This document shows positions 9,960 through 21,990 of a stretch of 64,000 bases of DNA, one piece after another. The DNA is from Anarhynchus alexandrinus (taxonomy: Eukaryota; Chordata; Aves; Charadriiformes; Charadriidae). The DNA is taken from assembly GCA_008711295.1 (NCBI GenBank), contig VUYV01000622.1, positions 62,001 to 126,000 on the forward strand, in the 5' to 3' direction. The notes beneath the pieces are model-generated. The model had not been told where the DNA came from and ran no database searches. It saw only the letters and a list, made by a program, of their open reading frames with translations. Numbering within the stretch: position 1 is the stretch's first letter; every line of letters starts with the position of its first letter. The translations under genes and the position numbers were made by a program.

Positions 9960-12900
9960 CTTCAGGTGGCTGAATCATGCTCCTTCTTCCACCAGCACCC
10001 AGTGCTGCTGGCTGCTTGCTCCGGCGGCAGATTTCAGCCTTCCCCTTAAGTAGGTTACAGTCAGGAAACGCACCAACTGCTACTGCCAGATCCCGGCTGT
10101 CCTCTGCACCAGCTGAACAGGCTGCCACGGCCACGTGGGCCAGCTCATGGCTGCCCCCTTGGCTGGACCTGCGCACCCGGCACGTCTGACTCCCTTCCGT
10201 GTTTGAAGATGGCTTTCTGGGACCTTTTTTGAAGAGGACAACATGCTTAGGCTTGGCCAAGCTGCTTTTTGCAGCAGAAGAGGGGCCAAGGTGACCCAGC
10301 CATCACCTGAATTGGGGCAGAGCAAGAGCTTTGGAGACAACTGGCATCCCTTACCATTAACCCCAACGCTTGTCTTCCTCCTCTTCCCTCCAACGATCAA
10401 ACACATCAAATGCCCAAGTGAAGAGAGGAAGGGAACATGGGAACGGCCCTCAAAGACTGAGCATTGAGTCTAGCACTTGGAGCGGCCACGTTTTTAGCCT
10501 GGTTTCCTACGGGAAGAGGGTTTATGTGACTACACTGAGTATTTGTGTGTGCACATACACATCTCATAAATACTGCTGATAACTGCTGAACCTCCCGAGC
10601 ACCTTCAGTCAAACTAGGGAGAGAAGCAGCTTTTCCAAAGATAACAAATCCCCACACATTTTGTAGTAATAAGAGCCAGACAGAGGAGAGAAACCCTATG
10701 AATACCCAATCCCTCACTAGCTCTCGGGGACTTGGGACAGCATTTTTGCAAGCCAAAACCCCCACGAACCACATTTTCTTGTTTGTAGAGGGATGCTAAT
10801 TGCTCCAGGACCATTACTCCTCCATGCTTTTGGCATTGCCTTGCTTATCCCTGTCCTTTCCAATTGGACTATTTTTTTTTTTCCCCAACTGGGTGAAAGC
10901 ACGCTGCTCCTCTTCCAAAGGCAAACCCTTGGATGGAGGCTGCCTTTGCTACCGAAACATCTGTACCATATGGCAACAACACAACACGACTTTTCAAGAT
11001 GCTGTGCTGATGTTTTTGTTCTCACCAACCACGAGGAGCTGGGGGGAGTCAAGCCAAACTCTCTGGATGCATAATAGTGATTGCCTTTCAGACACTAGAA
11101 AATGCAATAGCTTGGCATCAAATGAGGGATTTTTATGGCTGCACATGTTTTGTGCTTCTCCGAACAAGCCAACTTCCAGATTAGCTACATTGGCTTTTTA
11201 AAGTGCTATAAAATATGCAAAGGCACTTGTAATGTATAGTGATTCCTGTAAAAACAGGAGGTAAGTGCTGAAATGTCTCCTGATTTATCCTTTTGCTTCT
11301 CCTAAGCCATGCTGGGAGAAAGGGTAAATGCAATCCTCCACTCCCTTTTTGGCTTATCAGTCTTACAGCCCAGAGTAGATGGGAGACAAACCACCAGGTA
11401 CTACAGCACTTGTGCCTTTCAGCCACTCTGATCATTGCAGAAGAGAAAACCCTCTCCATTCTCAAGTATCCCAACCAACGCCAAACACAGCAAACACCTT
11501 CCCAAGGTGCAACACAACGTGAGCAGCAAAGCCTGACTGTCACCGCAGCACCCAGGGCGAGAGGAGCCGGGCAGCACCTCCCACAAAGGTGCTGGACCCG
11601 ATGCTGGATGGAGGGTCTGAAAGAGCAGATCACCCCGATGAACTGCGTTAGCAGGGTCAGGCCATTGCTTTCCTGCCAGCAGGGTCACCTCCTCGTCCCC
11701 TACTCTTGTTCCTGCCCCTCTTTTCCTTCACGTTTCTATAACATAGTCAGAAACCCATACAGCCGTGTCATGGGATTGCTCCCCCCATCAGCAGTTTGTG
11801 CTGGCTTAAATACACATGCTCAACCATTACCAAGCATAAGGTCCTTGACACAGATGTCTCAGGGGCTGGGCTTACTTTTTGCTAAAACCAAGCCCTGCGG
11901 AGACTTGACAAAGGACAACATCCCAGCGACCGACGCTCCTATTTTTTGAGTCTGGGTGGAAGGAATAAAGTATTAGTTCAAGCTCCATTTTAGTTTGAGG
12001 AGAACAGCATCATTTATCAGACCCAAACGGGTTCTTCCCCTCCCCTGCTACAGAGCCAAGCTGTCCTCTCACCACCCCAGGGCCGCTTCGCCAGTGCGAA
12101 GGCAGCGCTGCCATCAGCGAGGGCTCTGTGGCTGCTGCCGTGGCTGCTGCGTGCCACCCAGCGCTTCTGGCAAGCAACGCCGCAGTCGTTAGTGACCAAC
12201 ACAAAGGCGAGTGTCGTAGCCCTTACCCGGCTCACCGCAGTCAGGTTCAGACGAGCACCTCTGGAACAGAGAATGAGTATTTATGAGCTGGAAGTTTTAA
12301 AGCGCATGCCTTAGTGCCATGCATGTTCAAACCCATCCGTCCCCGCAGAGCAACTGCAGCTCTCTGCTGCCAGTACAAACTGGTGAACTCAACCGTACCG
12401 CCTCTCCATCCATTTTTACACATATATGAAAGGTTGTGCAACAAGCTGGAGGGTCAGCAGACCTCAGATCTTTAAATTAACCTTGTACATCTTTATATAA
12501 AAGCAACGCTTCTCTTCAGCACAGGACATGGATTTTGTGTGCTTTGTTAGTGCAAATTAAACATAATTATTTAACGACTGCCAATAGGGCTCTGCAACCA
12601 GCAAAATGCACTGCTGCATCCTGAAAGCTGTTTAGCATGACCAAGGTTAAAATGCAGATTGCTTTTGAGATTTTCAGCTCATTTGCTGTCAGATAAGAAG
12701 CGCTAAGTCTAGCGCTGGCAAGCGTGAGCTGGCTGGACTGGGAACATTCATGCCACCATCAGAATTACGGAGGCTCATTTGAAAACTCCTCAGTTACCTG
12801 GCTGTCATTATGTCAGTAAGAGAAATACAATGGGAAGGCAGGAGATGCAGAAAGGGGAGAGTTTCCTCAAACATAACAAGCTGAGCAGAGATCCTCCATT

Positions 12901-13440
12901 TCCAAACAGATGTGCCCCTGCCATCCAGGGCAGGAGCATCTTGTCTCAAAGTCACAGCAAAACCGAATCAGCCCCAGCCCTGCGCCCTCCAGCCTGCACT
13001 GGCTTTAGGCCCCCCCTTCTGAGGACTGATCGACTCCTGCACCCCAGCTTGTGCAGGGACACCCAGGGGTGACAATTCAGACAGTCAAAACAACACCAGC
13101 CTCCCACCACGCCAGCTCTGTCACAGACACACCGGCAAAAACAAGCACCATACGTGGGCACACATGGTCTGCAACTGATTTTACAAGATGTGGTATCAAA
13201 AACACACAACAAAGGAAGGATCAAAGCCTTAAGCATTAAGGACTCCTTCGTTTATATTTGCAGCTCCTGCTACGTGGTCCCCGCTCCATCCTTGGGGTGC
13301 CAGAAACTTGTCCCCCTGTCACTTCTTTTTGCCAGTGCACAGCAGGGAAGCCGGATGAGCCGCTCTGGCTCTCCTGCTGAAGTCCTGGGACATGAGCATC
13401 CGTCCTTTTGTTTTTGAAAAGACTCGGGGTACAGATCTGT
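9960..13440. other. Non-coding stretch, no gene seen
   Basis: The longest frame (218 codons, plus, 11293-11949) has no recognisable domain and is overlapped by a 150-codon antisense frame. A strong plus donor at 11261 (AACAGGAG then GTAAGTGC) pairs with an acceptor near 11088, but the enclosed segment has stops in all frames. 12030-12240 is mildly CpG-enriched. 12520-12740 is an AT-rich block rich in TTAAC and AATTA words that reads like a conserved non-coding element, though conservation cannot be judged here. Confidence 0.55.
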
Positions 13441-13483
13441 GTTTTCCAGCTAATTGCGGAGAGCTGGAATAGCAAAACTTCAT

Positions 13484-13506
13484 AATATTTGCTAATTGCA
13501 AATATT
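13484..13506. promoter_or_regulatory. Perfect palindrome with POU/homeodomain-like cores
   Basis: AATATTTGC at 13484-13492 and GCAAATATT at 13498-13506 are exact reverse complements around the spacer TAATT, itself a homeodomain core. ATTTGC and GCAAAT are octamer-like half-sites, so the whole reads as two octamer half-sites around TAATT. Just upstream, around 13445-13468, CCAGCTAATTG and GAGCTGG form a second, weaker dyad. About 100 bp downstream, AACTTG-N6-CAAGTT at 13609-13626 is another exact dyad next to CTAATTAAAG. The motifs are visible; enhancer function is inference. Confidence 0.45.
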
Positions 13507-13639
13507 TGGAGACCTGAGTCCAAACTGGAATGATGCACTGAGCGTAAACACAGGCAGGGAGAGAGCTTTAGGCACTCCACCATCTCGTGGCTAATTAAAG
13601 CTGGGAGGAACTTGTCTAAGCAAGTTGTGAGCCATTTAC

Positions 13640-14367
13640 TTCTCCAGTGTGACTAAGCCACCGTGCGGTATCTTAATATACCAGGAGGGGTGATATGCTG
13701 CCAGCTAACCATGTTCCTGCAGTCGAGGTGGGTTAATTGAATATAGTTCGGTGCTTCGGGGCAATCCCGCTTGCCAGTTTACCTGCACCTTCCCAGTCGG
13801 CCTTGCAAACAGCAAGGCAACCCACTGGGAATTTTAATTGTGAAGGAGTATTCAAAAAATCCTGACAAAATCCAAGGGCCTGACCAGAACGACGGGTTCT
13901 TGTGGTTTTCTGCATGGCTGTTTTTCCAGCAATGCAAATTGGGTTCTTCTCTTGCAAACAAGCGATGCTGAAACACACTCTTACCACTCACAGGACCTCG
14001 AGGCTCCCAACCTCCTCCAAGGGCTGTCCTTAACCATGGTAGGAAAGTTGCAGCGCTGCCTTGCCTTGTACTAGTGATGCAAATATCAAGATTAATTTCT
14101 CCATAAATAGCTCATTACCAAAGATGCTTTCCTTTGTCTCCGTCTCCAGCTGAAGAGAAGGAAGTCACTCCAGCAGGAGCTGCACGTCTAACGGCAAAAA
14201 GACATTTCTCAGAGGGTACAACTGAGTTACAACAGATGTTGGATTTTGGGAACTGCCCTCTACCGCTCTCCTTGGGGAAGGGTGGAGGAACTCAGAGGTC
14301 CCAGTTTCCATTTCATTTTCCCATTGTTTCCCTGGGCTGAAAATGCTTTTCTTCCTTTCTTTTCCAG
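13640..14367. other. Non-coding stretch, no gene seen
   Basis: A stretch of average composition with TTAATTGAATATAG-like AT-rich patches near 13730. Open frames are under 85 codons and antisense to one another. No repeats or RNA structure recognised. Confidence 0.5.
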
Positions 14368-16605
14368 CCCAACCTGACTCACAAGCCGGGCTGTTCCCAG
14401 TTGTCGTCTGGCTCCATATGCCAGTTTTGGCTCATATGCCAAAGCCTCAGCATGGCACAAAGGGCTCTGCCCTGGGCAAAGGTAAGAAACCAGCCACCTT
14501 TCAGGGTTTTCAGGGGGTCCCCTGCATGCTGGCAGCCTCCAAAGGTCCCTTTCTGAGCACCTGGGAATCCCCACCTGCCCCCGTTCCCCTGGGACAGCCT
14601 GCACAGCGGGGACGTGACCTCACTGGCTGGGCTGATGCTGTCACTGCTACATTTTGCAGGGGTTCGGTGGCACCCGTCCACAGCCAGCATTAAAGGCAGC
14701 CAGCCACCATCGCCAGAGCAGAGAGGCTCCCAGAGGACAGGTTGAAACTGTCCATCTGGAGACAGAGATCGTTTTTAGAGGGAAATCCTGTTGGCTTTTC
14801 AAAACGAGGTAGGTTTTTGCCGACACGCTTCCCCAGCCAAACGCACTTGTGGTACCAAACGTATCACTAAAAGAAAAGGACTTACTATGTCAAAACGGGG
14901 CTGTGGTTTTCAAAGCTAACAGGGAGAAAGCGCACTGTAAATACCTGGAGGAAGCGTAGGCATGGCTTATTAATAGACACTTGCTGTAAAACTTTAGCCT
15001 GTATGACAAGGCTTTCACTGTCCTCCCCGACGTCCTTGGATGCCCTGTTCCCATACTGAACACTGGGCTCTTTAACCATGCAGCACACCCGTCAGACCTG
15101 ACAACTTACAGATGGGGCACAGAAGATGCCTTAATACAGCCTATACCAGTGCTTTAACCGCCAGAGCATCCACCGTCCATCCTCAGCTGGTGGGGAGAAG
15201 CTCCTGTCCCTGTCACTGGTTCTTATACAGGATCCAGCCAGGGATTTTGATGGAGGCAGAGGAAGGCAAGAAAGGATGCCAAGTAGGGTCATTCCCCCAA
15301 AACCCGAATTGCAGAGGTTTAACATTGCCTGAACTGCAAGTAAGAGTTAGTTTTATCTTTACACCCTGGCTCAACCGCTCATTCCCCAAAAGACTGCACG
15401 AAGTACTTGCTTTCTGATTTCTCTCCTGTGCTGCTGCATAGCGCTGCTGTCGAGACAGCTGCTGAGTTTTCCATCAACAGCAGCTCCCTGAGGTTTAAGG
15501 CCATTATGAACTGGACCAGATTTATGCATTCCTGCATAGCAAAGTCTTGCCCAACATAAGGTGCCTATATCCTTTGACTTCTTTCCCTGTGAAAGCCATA
15601 ACAGAATATTAACACCCTACTTAAGTGAAGGAACAGTAACCAGTCCGTATGCTGCCACACTACAGGCACCTCGGCACGGTCACACAAGTTGTGTTTCTTT
15701 TTTTCAGATACAGGTTTTTCTGTCAAACAGAGTATCGGACAGATGGGCTGTTTTTGGAGAGGGGCTGGCTATTTGCCTAGGGAGGGAGGGAAAAGAGTCT
15801 TCAAACAGCCCTCCTGCCCCAGGTGATGCTGGTAAGAGCTGGTCCATGTGCAGCAAAGGAGCTTCTCAGAGCATCTTCAAACTCATGAGCTATTTCAGCA
15901 ATTTTCCTCCCAGCCTGCGGATTGCTCAGGGCCCAGAGATGCACAGACTTGTGTTATTAAATGGCTATTTCTGCTGATGTTTTTATTTTTAGGAAGCGTT
16001 ACGGAAACATTCACCATTACTGCTTGGAGGTAATGGAAAAAGAGGCGAGCTGCAAATTCTGGGCGATGGGGACCTCGAGGCAGGCAGCCAAGCTGGGCTG
16101 GGACACGGCCTGGCTTCCCCACCGTGTTTACAATCTGTGCCCCGAGCAGGGACATGAATGAATCGCGGCAGTGTCCTCGGCAGCCGTGGAGCATGCAGCG
16201 GGCTGGCGCTCTCCCCCTCCAGCTGGCCACGCCGACCCCCCCCCTCCAAGGGGTTAAAAATGGCCGTGTGCCGAAGACGGGCTGGGATCAGCGGTGGCCA
16301 ACCTAAACAGAACTGCACTCAAAGAGACCGTGGAGGACCCAGGGATGCTGCCCTTGGCTGGGATGCTGCCCCGAAACGACAGGCAGTGATGGACAGCCTC
16401 TCCCCTTCAGTTTGCAGGGACGGGGGACAGGAGGCAAGTTGCCTTTCTTCCTCAGAATTGGTTTTGTGGCTTCACGCTGAGTCCCTCCCTGCTTCCTTCA
16501 GCATTAAACGTATTTAAACGGTATGTTTGCTTCCTCAGAGCGGTTGGAGCTGGATTCTCCCTTGCAGGGTCAGCTCTGGCCCCATCCCTAAAAAGGACGG
16601 TTTAA
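14368..16605 (+). other. Candidate four-exon plus-strand spliced transcript ending in a stop
   Basis: Four segments with good splice signals join in a consistent reading frame. Exon a is 14368-14481 (114 nt, open, acceptor TTCTTTTCCAG, donor AAAG then GTAAGA). Exon b is 15708-15831 (124 nt, acceptor TTTCTTTTTTTCAG, donor CTG then GTAAGAG). Exon c is 15993-16029 (37 nt, acceptor TTTTTATTTTTAG, donor GGAG then GTAATG). Exon d starts at 16539 (acceptor TTGCTTCCTCAG) and reaches TAA at 16603-16605. The chain gives 113 codons plus stop, starting PNLTHKPGCSQ..., through IQVFLSNRVSDRWAVFGEG..., to ...APSLKRTV. No start codon or first exon is identified and no family is recognised. Exon a is open in two frames. 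It could be a long non-coding RNA or chance; phase agreement over three junctions is mildly encouraging. Confidence 0.2.
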
Positions 16606-19600
16606 ATGAAAGGTGAAATTTCTGGTGTCGGTGCTCTTTTTACTGCTCCTGAGTGCTTGTGATATAAGCCCAGCAGCAGGCACTACCTGGATCCGTGCAT
16701 TTGTTTCTTTGCCTCTGCTGGATGTCAAATGGGCTGCGGAGAAGAATACCCTGAAAGAGAGAGAACAGGCGCTACCCCATGCTGAATAAACCCATCGCGC
16801 GATGTGTTCCTCTGACACCCGCTCAGCAGAGGGGAAGCGCTGGAGGGGTGTGAGTGGGGCTGTTAGCACCCCCGTGCCTTTCCGTGCTTCCCCAGCGTGG
16901 GCCTGGGCTGGTTCCATCACACCCTGACACACTGGGGCTGCTGAAAGGGATGGTGGATACGTTCCTCACCTGATTTTGGCAAGGTGGCCATGGCAATCCA
17001 TGGGACCTGGAACCAATCGTGCTGAGAACGCCACAGATCTTGACCCAGCAGCCACATGGCAGAAGCCATCAATGTACCTGGCAGTAAAGCAAACCCTCTT
17101 GAGCAGTGGCATCAAGGTCACAGAGGCTCAGCTAACTTCTTCCTACCTTCCACCTCAGACTGAAAGGGACACATCTGAAACAGCATTGGCAATGTCACCC
17201 GTTGGGTGGTGACTGCGGTGCTGTCACATGGGCTCTGCCCTCACCCCGTGCGCAGGGCTCCCACCTGGGCTGTCCTCCCCTGCCTGCTACGCACAGCACA
17301 GGCAGCGAGGGGCTGCCCACCACCCCAGGAACCCACCGTTGAGGAGTAACCACTGGTGTAAGAGATGGCTGAAGGAAGAAAGCACATCTTTTGGGGAGGC
17401 TTTTGTATTTTAGATGCTTTGGCAAATTTTAAGTAACCCCAGTTTTGCCCTTTGCAGCAATCAGCTGAGCATTTCTGCAGTATCTGTCAGAAAACCAAGT
17501 GTGCCACTGAAACACAAATGTGATGAAAAAAAAAAAGTAATATTTTAGGTTGAAGTCATCATATTTCCTCACTGATTTTCATGTGTATGGTATCGTAAAC
17601 CTAGATGCAATATTATTTCACACACCCACAGCTGTAACCACATAGGCCCACGTGCTGATCAATACGTCCTTTTTCCAGGACTTATCCTGGAAGAATCCCA
17701 TTGGTTTTGCAGTACTGACAAACTCCTGCCCTCTACAAGCTCACTTCCTGAAGCGCTGGCTTCGACCTGCAAGAGGCTGTTGAACAGCCCATGGCCTCGG
17801 CAGCCCAGCCCGGGCAAGTGTGGGATGCCGATGCCAAAGCAGCGGGGCCACAATCGCCCCGTTGTGCAAAACGCGGTGCGCTGGGTGCAACGCAGAGCAC
17901 TTGACCGCAAAGACCTGAGATGTGCTTAATAGGACTCTTGCACTGTTCGCCCACTAAGAGCCTTAACTTCTTATTGCATTATGCTGGGGTTTAGGCAAAG
18001 CAGGGTTCCCAGCAGGGTGCTGGATAGATTTTCTTTCCCATGAAAAGAGACTTATGCCTTCACATTTGTTCCTTGTCCCCAAATCCCATTCTTTCCAGGT
18101 AGAGGAGAGAGGAATTTGATGGATTATAACTAAGGAGGTGTTGTTCTGAGCAGGGGGACAGGAAGGTTAATGTAGGATGTGGCCGCATTGCCTAAGGAAG
18201 AGATGCTCTAATGGGAAAAGCCTTGTGAGAGGAGAGCTTTAAGGCTCTTCTCTCCTGTGCAGCAGGTGGGTCTTACGGGCACACGCTGGTTGAGTTTAGT
18301 TTGGCTGGAGGTGGACACTGGACTTTAGTAGGTTCCCCTCTTAGTGCGCAGTGATGCTCAGCAGCGGTGAGTGGCTATAGGAGGGGGGTATTTGCGCTGC
18401 TTGCATTACGAAGCCTCACTGCATCCAGGCATCAGGAAGGAGCTGCTGACAGGACCACAGAGCTCACATATATAATAAAATACAAGTATTTGCCAATATA
18501 TAATGTAACCCTTCCCAGGCCTCCAGCACCATTCACTCCAGAGCCCCAAAGTACTGTACAAACAGTAATTAAAACTTCCCAGCCCCCAGCTTTGCCGGCA
18601 GTGCTGAATGCATTTTCTGGTGCGGGAAAATAAGCCTTACATGATTAAGAGAGACAACACAATTCCAACAGCAGAAGTTATTGGTGAAACATAAGCTGCG
18701 GTGTGAACCCTGGTCCTTCACCTCTAACAGGAGGCGCTTCAAGACAAGAATGAGTGGTTGGTGTCTTCTCCATCATGTACACTATGCATGTCTATCCCTG
18801 TAATGGGCAACACAAGACTAACCAGGTACATCTATTTGGTCCCAGTGGCTACAATCCAACTTGCTTTGCAGAACTAAAGTCTGCAGGGAAGTGGGGAGTG
18901 CTGGAAGAATAAGGCAGGAGATGTCTGCAACAAGTGCCTTCTCTAGTTGCTCCTCCTGGAGCATCTCTCTGCCTCTATCCAGCACTATCAAGTTCAGAGC
19001 TCCTCCCTGTTGACCACATGGATGATTTCCTTCCCCGGAAACGTGTTACCATGAACATCCTTCAAGAAGGAAAGGGACACTGGAACATGCTAGAGCTTGG
19101 CTTAGTTCAAAGCTTGCCTGCACACCAGAAACACTGACCCTTTGCTTTCTGGTTTACTTAACGCAGTAACAAGAGTCCGACATCAAAACAGCCTGTCCCC
19201 CTCCTGGTTCCTGCCTGCTCCATGCCCTCCAGGAACCCTTGGAGAAAAATTGTGCAGCGCTGGTTGTGGACACAGCCCTTCTGTTCCGTATGAGCACATA
19301 GGAGCTACTCAACCACATGTGCTGCTTCAGGTGCCAGCAAACAGAGAGTAAAGAGCCCCTGGTGGGTTGAGCCTGATGACAGGGTTTCACTGGAGCCCTT
19401 GGCCAGCATCTCTCCCTTCCCATGGTTAACGTGCTGGTTGCCAGTGTGGACCCATGCAGGATCCACCTGATCGCTTCCCTTCCCCTCTATCCCACCACCG
19501 CCTTGCAGGTTGGCCACCCAGACCCCCCCTGCCTCTTAACAGCTTAGCAAATGCCTAAGGACCCTTTGGGAGGAAAAAGCTATTTAAATGAAAAATTACA

Positions 19601-21094
19601 TTTCTGCTTCAAGGAAACTGGGTATATGCCTGTTCTGCCACCACTGCTAAGCCCAGACCCCCAGCCTCCAGTGGGGTTGCCCCGGGGCAGACATTGGGCT
19701 GTCTGGAAACCCCAGAGAGACTACAGGGCTCGGCGAGAAGTCCCGTTGCAGAGGGGAAGGGTCCAGACAACCAGAAAGCCCATCCTCCCCCACCGCCGTT
19801 GGGCTGTTTCCAGATGCACGCCAGCACCACCTGCGGCCGCTCGCTCTGGGGAGTGCTCCTGCGGTCTCCCAGCAGCTGGGGAAGCGCTTACGGAGCCCGG
19901 CAGTGCTGCAGGGAGGGTTAATTTAGTTATTTGTAATGGATTTTCCATACCTGTCAATATTTCCAGCCCTGAGTTGAGAGAGAGAGAGACAGAGACTCTG
20001 CTGGGAGAAGGGCTTTGGTGAAGCCTGTGGCTTTGCAGTTTAGCTCCAGAGAGGGCTGGGGACTCGCTTTGTTTCTCTTGTCATCCCTGCAGGCCGAACC
20101 CCAAGGAGAATGGGGATCTGGTTTGGGCTTGCTGTGCTTCACGTCTGAAAGCGATGGTCTTCTGTGAAGGAAAAGAGAGACCAGGAAATCTGCTGCTTTC
20201 ATTATGCTTTCTTTGGGGCTAAATTAGTTGTTGGAAATCAATGCAACCACGGAGAAAGCAGCCCATGGGACTCTATTCAGAGCTCCTAATTCCTATTAAA
20301 GATCTAGGAAGAGCTGGGAGAGAGGCAGCAGCATGGCAACAGGGAGTGTTCCCCGCGGACAATGCGATTTCAAATGAATGTCTCCATGGAGGGGGTTTCC
20401 CGCTTGCCCAGCAGGGTTTGGGGAAGCCAGGCAGGCGCAGCAGAGAGGGCACCACCCTGCACCAGCAGTCCCCGCTCCATCACCTTTCTAGGACTGGAAA
20501 TTTTTGCTTTTCACTCCAAGCCAAAATGATGCCAAGCTACAAATATCAAAATCCTTCAAGCCACAACCACATTCTTTTTCTATTCCTGCTCTAGTCTGAA
20601 AGATTATTTCCCAGCTCGAGATGCGCTGTCAGGGCAATTACCGTAAGAGAGCCATCTGTGATGCTCCCAGCAAGACCCTGCTGCCTGGCACAGCTGTGCC
20701 AGCAAAGCCCCACCACTGACTTGGACTCATTTACAGCAGCAGACCTGGTGGGCAGAAACCGGGCTGAGCTGGAGCTGGCAGGGCACGAGGTTTCTGCTTT
20801 GACAGCACTCCCTGTTTCTGACTTGCAAAGGCGCTAGGATTGTGATAAAGCCACGGGGAAACAGCAACGTTGCTCCAATAAAGCCGGTTGCATGAGAAAT
20901 GGCTTCCCAAATGGTAGCGGAAGATAGAGAAGAGCCCACCCTCACCCAGAAACACGTGGCTGGAGGCCACTTCTGCCAGGAGAGAAGGTAGCACCAGGCT
21001 GAACAAGAGCATTTGTCTGAACTAATGGGCCACGGAGACGTTGGAAGGCAAGTTTCCTTTGGAGCAAAGGGGACACGTCTCTGCTTTCACTTAC
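16606..21094. other. Non-coding stretch with weak exon-like and L3-like fragments
   Basis: No supported gene. At 16970-17077 the minus strand has an acceptor (GCTTTACTGCCAG), 35 open codons starting YIDGFCHVAAGSRS, and a strong donor (AATCAG then GTGAGG). It has no partner exons, so I leave it as a possibility only. 18470-18510 is AT-rich. 19915-19975 is an AT-rich, CNE-like block. Longer frames near 19551-20021 are shadows in GC-rich DNA. Confidence 0.5.
18525..18575 (+). mobile_element. Possible ancient L3/CR1-like LINE fragment
   Basis: The stretch CCCAAAGTACTGTACAAACA followed by GTAATTAA resembles the CAAAGCGCTTTACAAACATTAATTAA word typical of old amniote L3/CR1-type LINE sequence. Only about 30-40 bp are similar and no tail is present. 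Confidence 0.27.
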
Positions 21095-21188
21095 CATCCA
21101 TCCGTGGCAGTTCTTTCCTCCTCTTGGCACACGGTTCTCATCCCTCAGCTGACATCCCATGGCGGAAAACACTAATCACATCCTCCTC
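21095..21188 (-). other. Candidate minus-strand first coding exon with Kozak ATG
   Basis: The minus-strand acceptor TTGTCTCATCTTAG is followed by a 94-nt segment ending at a strong donor (GGATG then GTAAGTG). The segment is closed in all frames from its start, but it contains CCGCCATGG (ATG at 21160-21158), an excellent Kozak context. From there 22 codons stay open to the donor in phase 0 (MGCQLRDENRVPRGGKNCHG, then WM). This fits an exon holding the end of a 5' UTR and the start codon. The basic, short peptide matches nothing I know, and no following exon is identified. Confidence 0.17.
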
Positions 21189-21958
21189 CTAAGATGAGAC
21201 AACGGTGAAAGAGGCTTGGCAGGGGACAAAGGACCTCCTGGCAGCCCCTGCAAAGCCAACCTCGTGGCCCGGGGTCCCCCCCCCAACACAAATCCCTGTG
21301 GTTCTCGTTTCCTGAGCTGGGACAAAGTGGGCACTGGGGTTTTAGCAATTGTTGGTTAGAAAATAACCGTGAGAAAGGAGTAAACCAATTAATTGCTGAC
21401 CCACTGACAGCCAACACCTCTCCCCCACACACAATAAAACCTGTCTCTGTGGCTCAAGCAGATTTAGGGTGACTGCAAAGAGCCTAGAGGAGGAAAAAAA
21501 AACCCTTTCCCACTCCAGCTAATAATATTTCCAGATAATCTGTTTGAGGCAGCACCCTCTGCGAACCGGGAAAGCCTTTAAGAGCTGTTAACACCTTTAT
21601 TCAGACTTCCTCATCCTCCCCCAGACAAGCTGTGATTAATTATCCAATCTATCCCGATCCCCCTGGGAAACAGCGCTTGGTCCGGGCGTTCGTCCGAGGA
21701 TTTGCAAGGTCCCTCTGCAAGAGCGGCTCCTGCTCTCGCCGTTGGCTCCAGATAAGCAGGAAAGGACTGATGGGGAATAAACTGCTTCCAGCCATGTGTT
21801 TACGTCGGCAGGGGTTTTGGATGGTGGGAGGGGAGGTTAATGCAGGGTCTAGGCAATGTTCACGGCTTTTTCTTTTGCTGGTGTCCACAGGCACCGTCTG
21901 GCCTGTCCCTGGAAGCCCATCTCTGAAAAGCTGCCACTGGAAGTACAGCCCGTTTGAT

Positions 21959-21990
21959 TCATAGAATCACAGAATGGGTTAGGTGTCCCT
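21959..21990 (-). mobile_element. CR1 LINE 3' tail, severely 5'-truncated
   Basis: The plus strand reads TCATAGAATCACAGAATGGG followed by TTAGGTGTCCC. Its reverse complement ends in CATTCTGTGATTCTATGA, the ATTCTRTG two-unit tail typical of avian CR1 after a CAACCCAAACC-like stretch. Only about 30 bp is recognisable. Avian CR1 copies are usually truncated at the 5' end. This is the clearest lineage marker in the window. Confidence 0.65.

Noticed and set aside
11293..11949. 218-codon plus-strand frame
   Set aside because: Overlapped by a 150-codon antisense frame; no recognisable features; typical of GC-moderate DNA.
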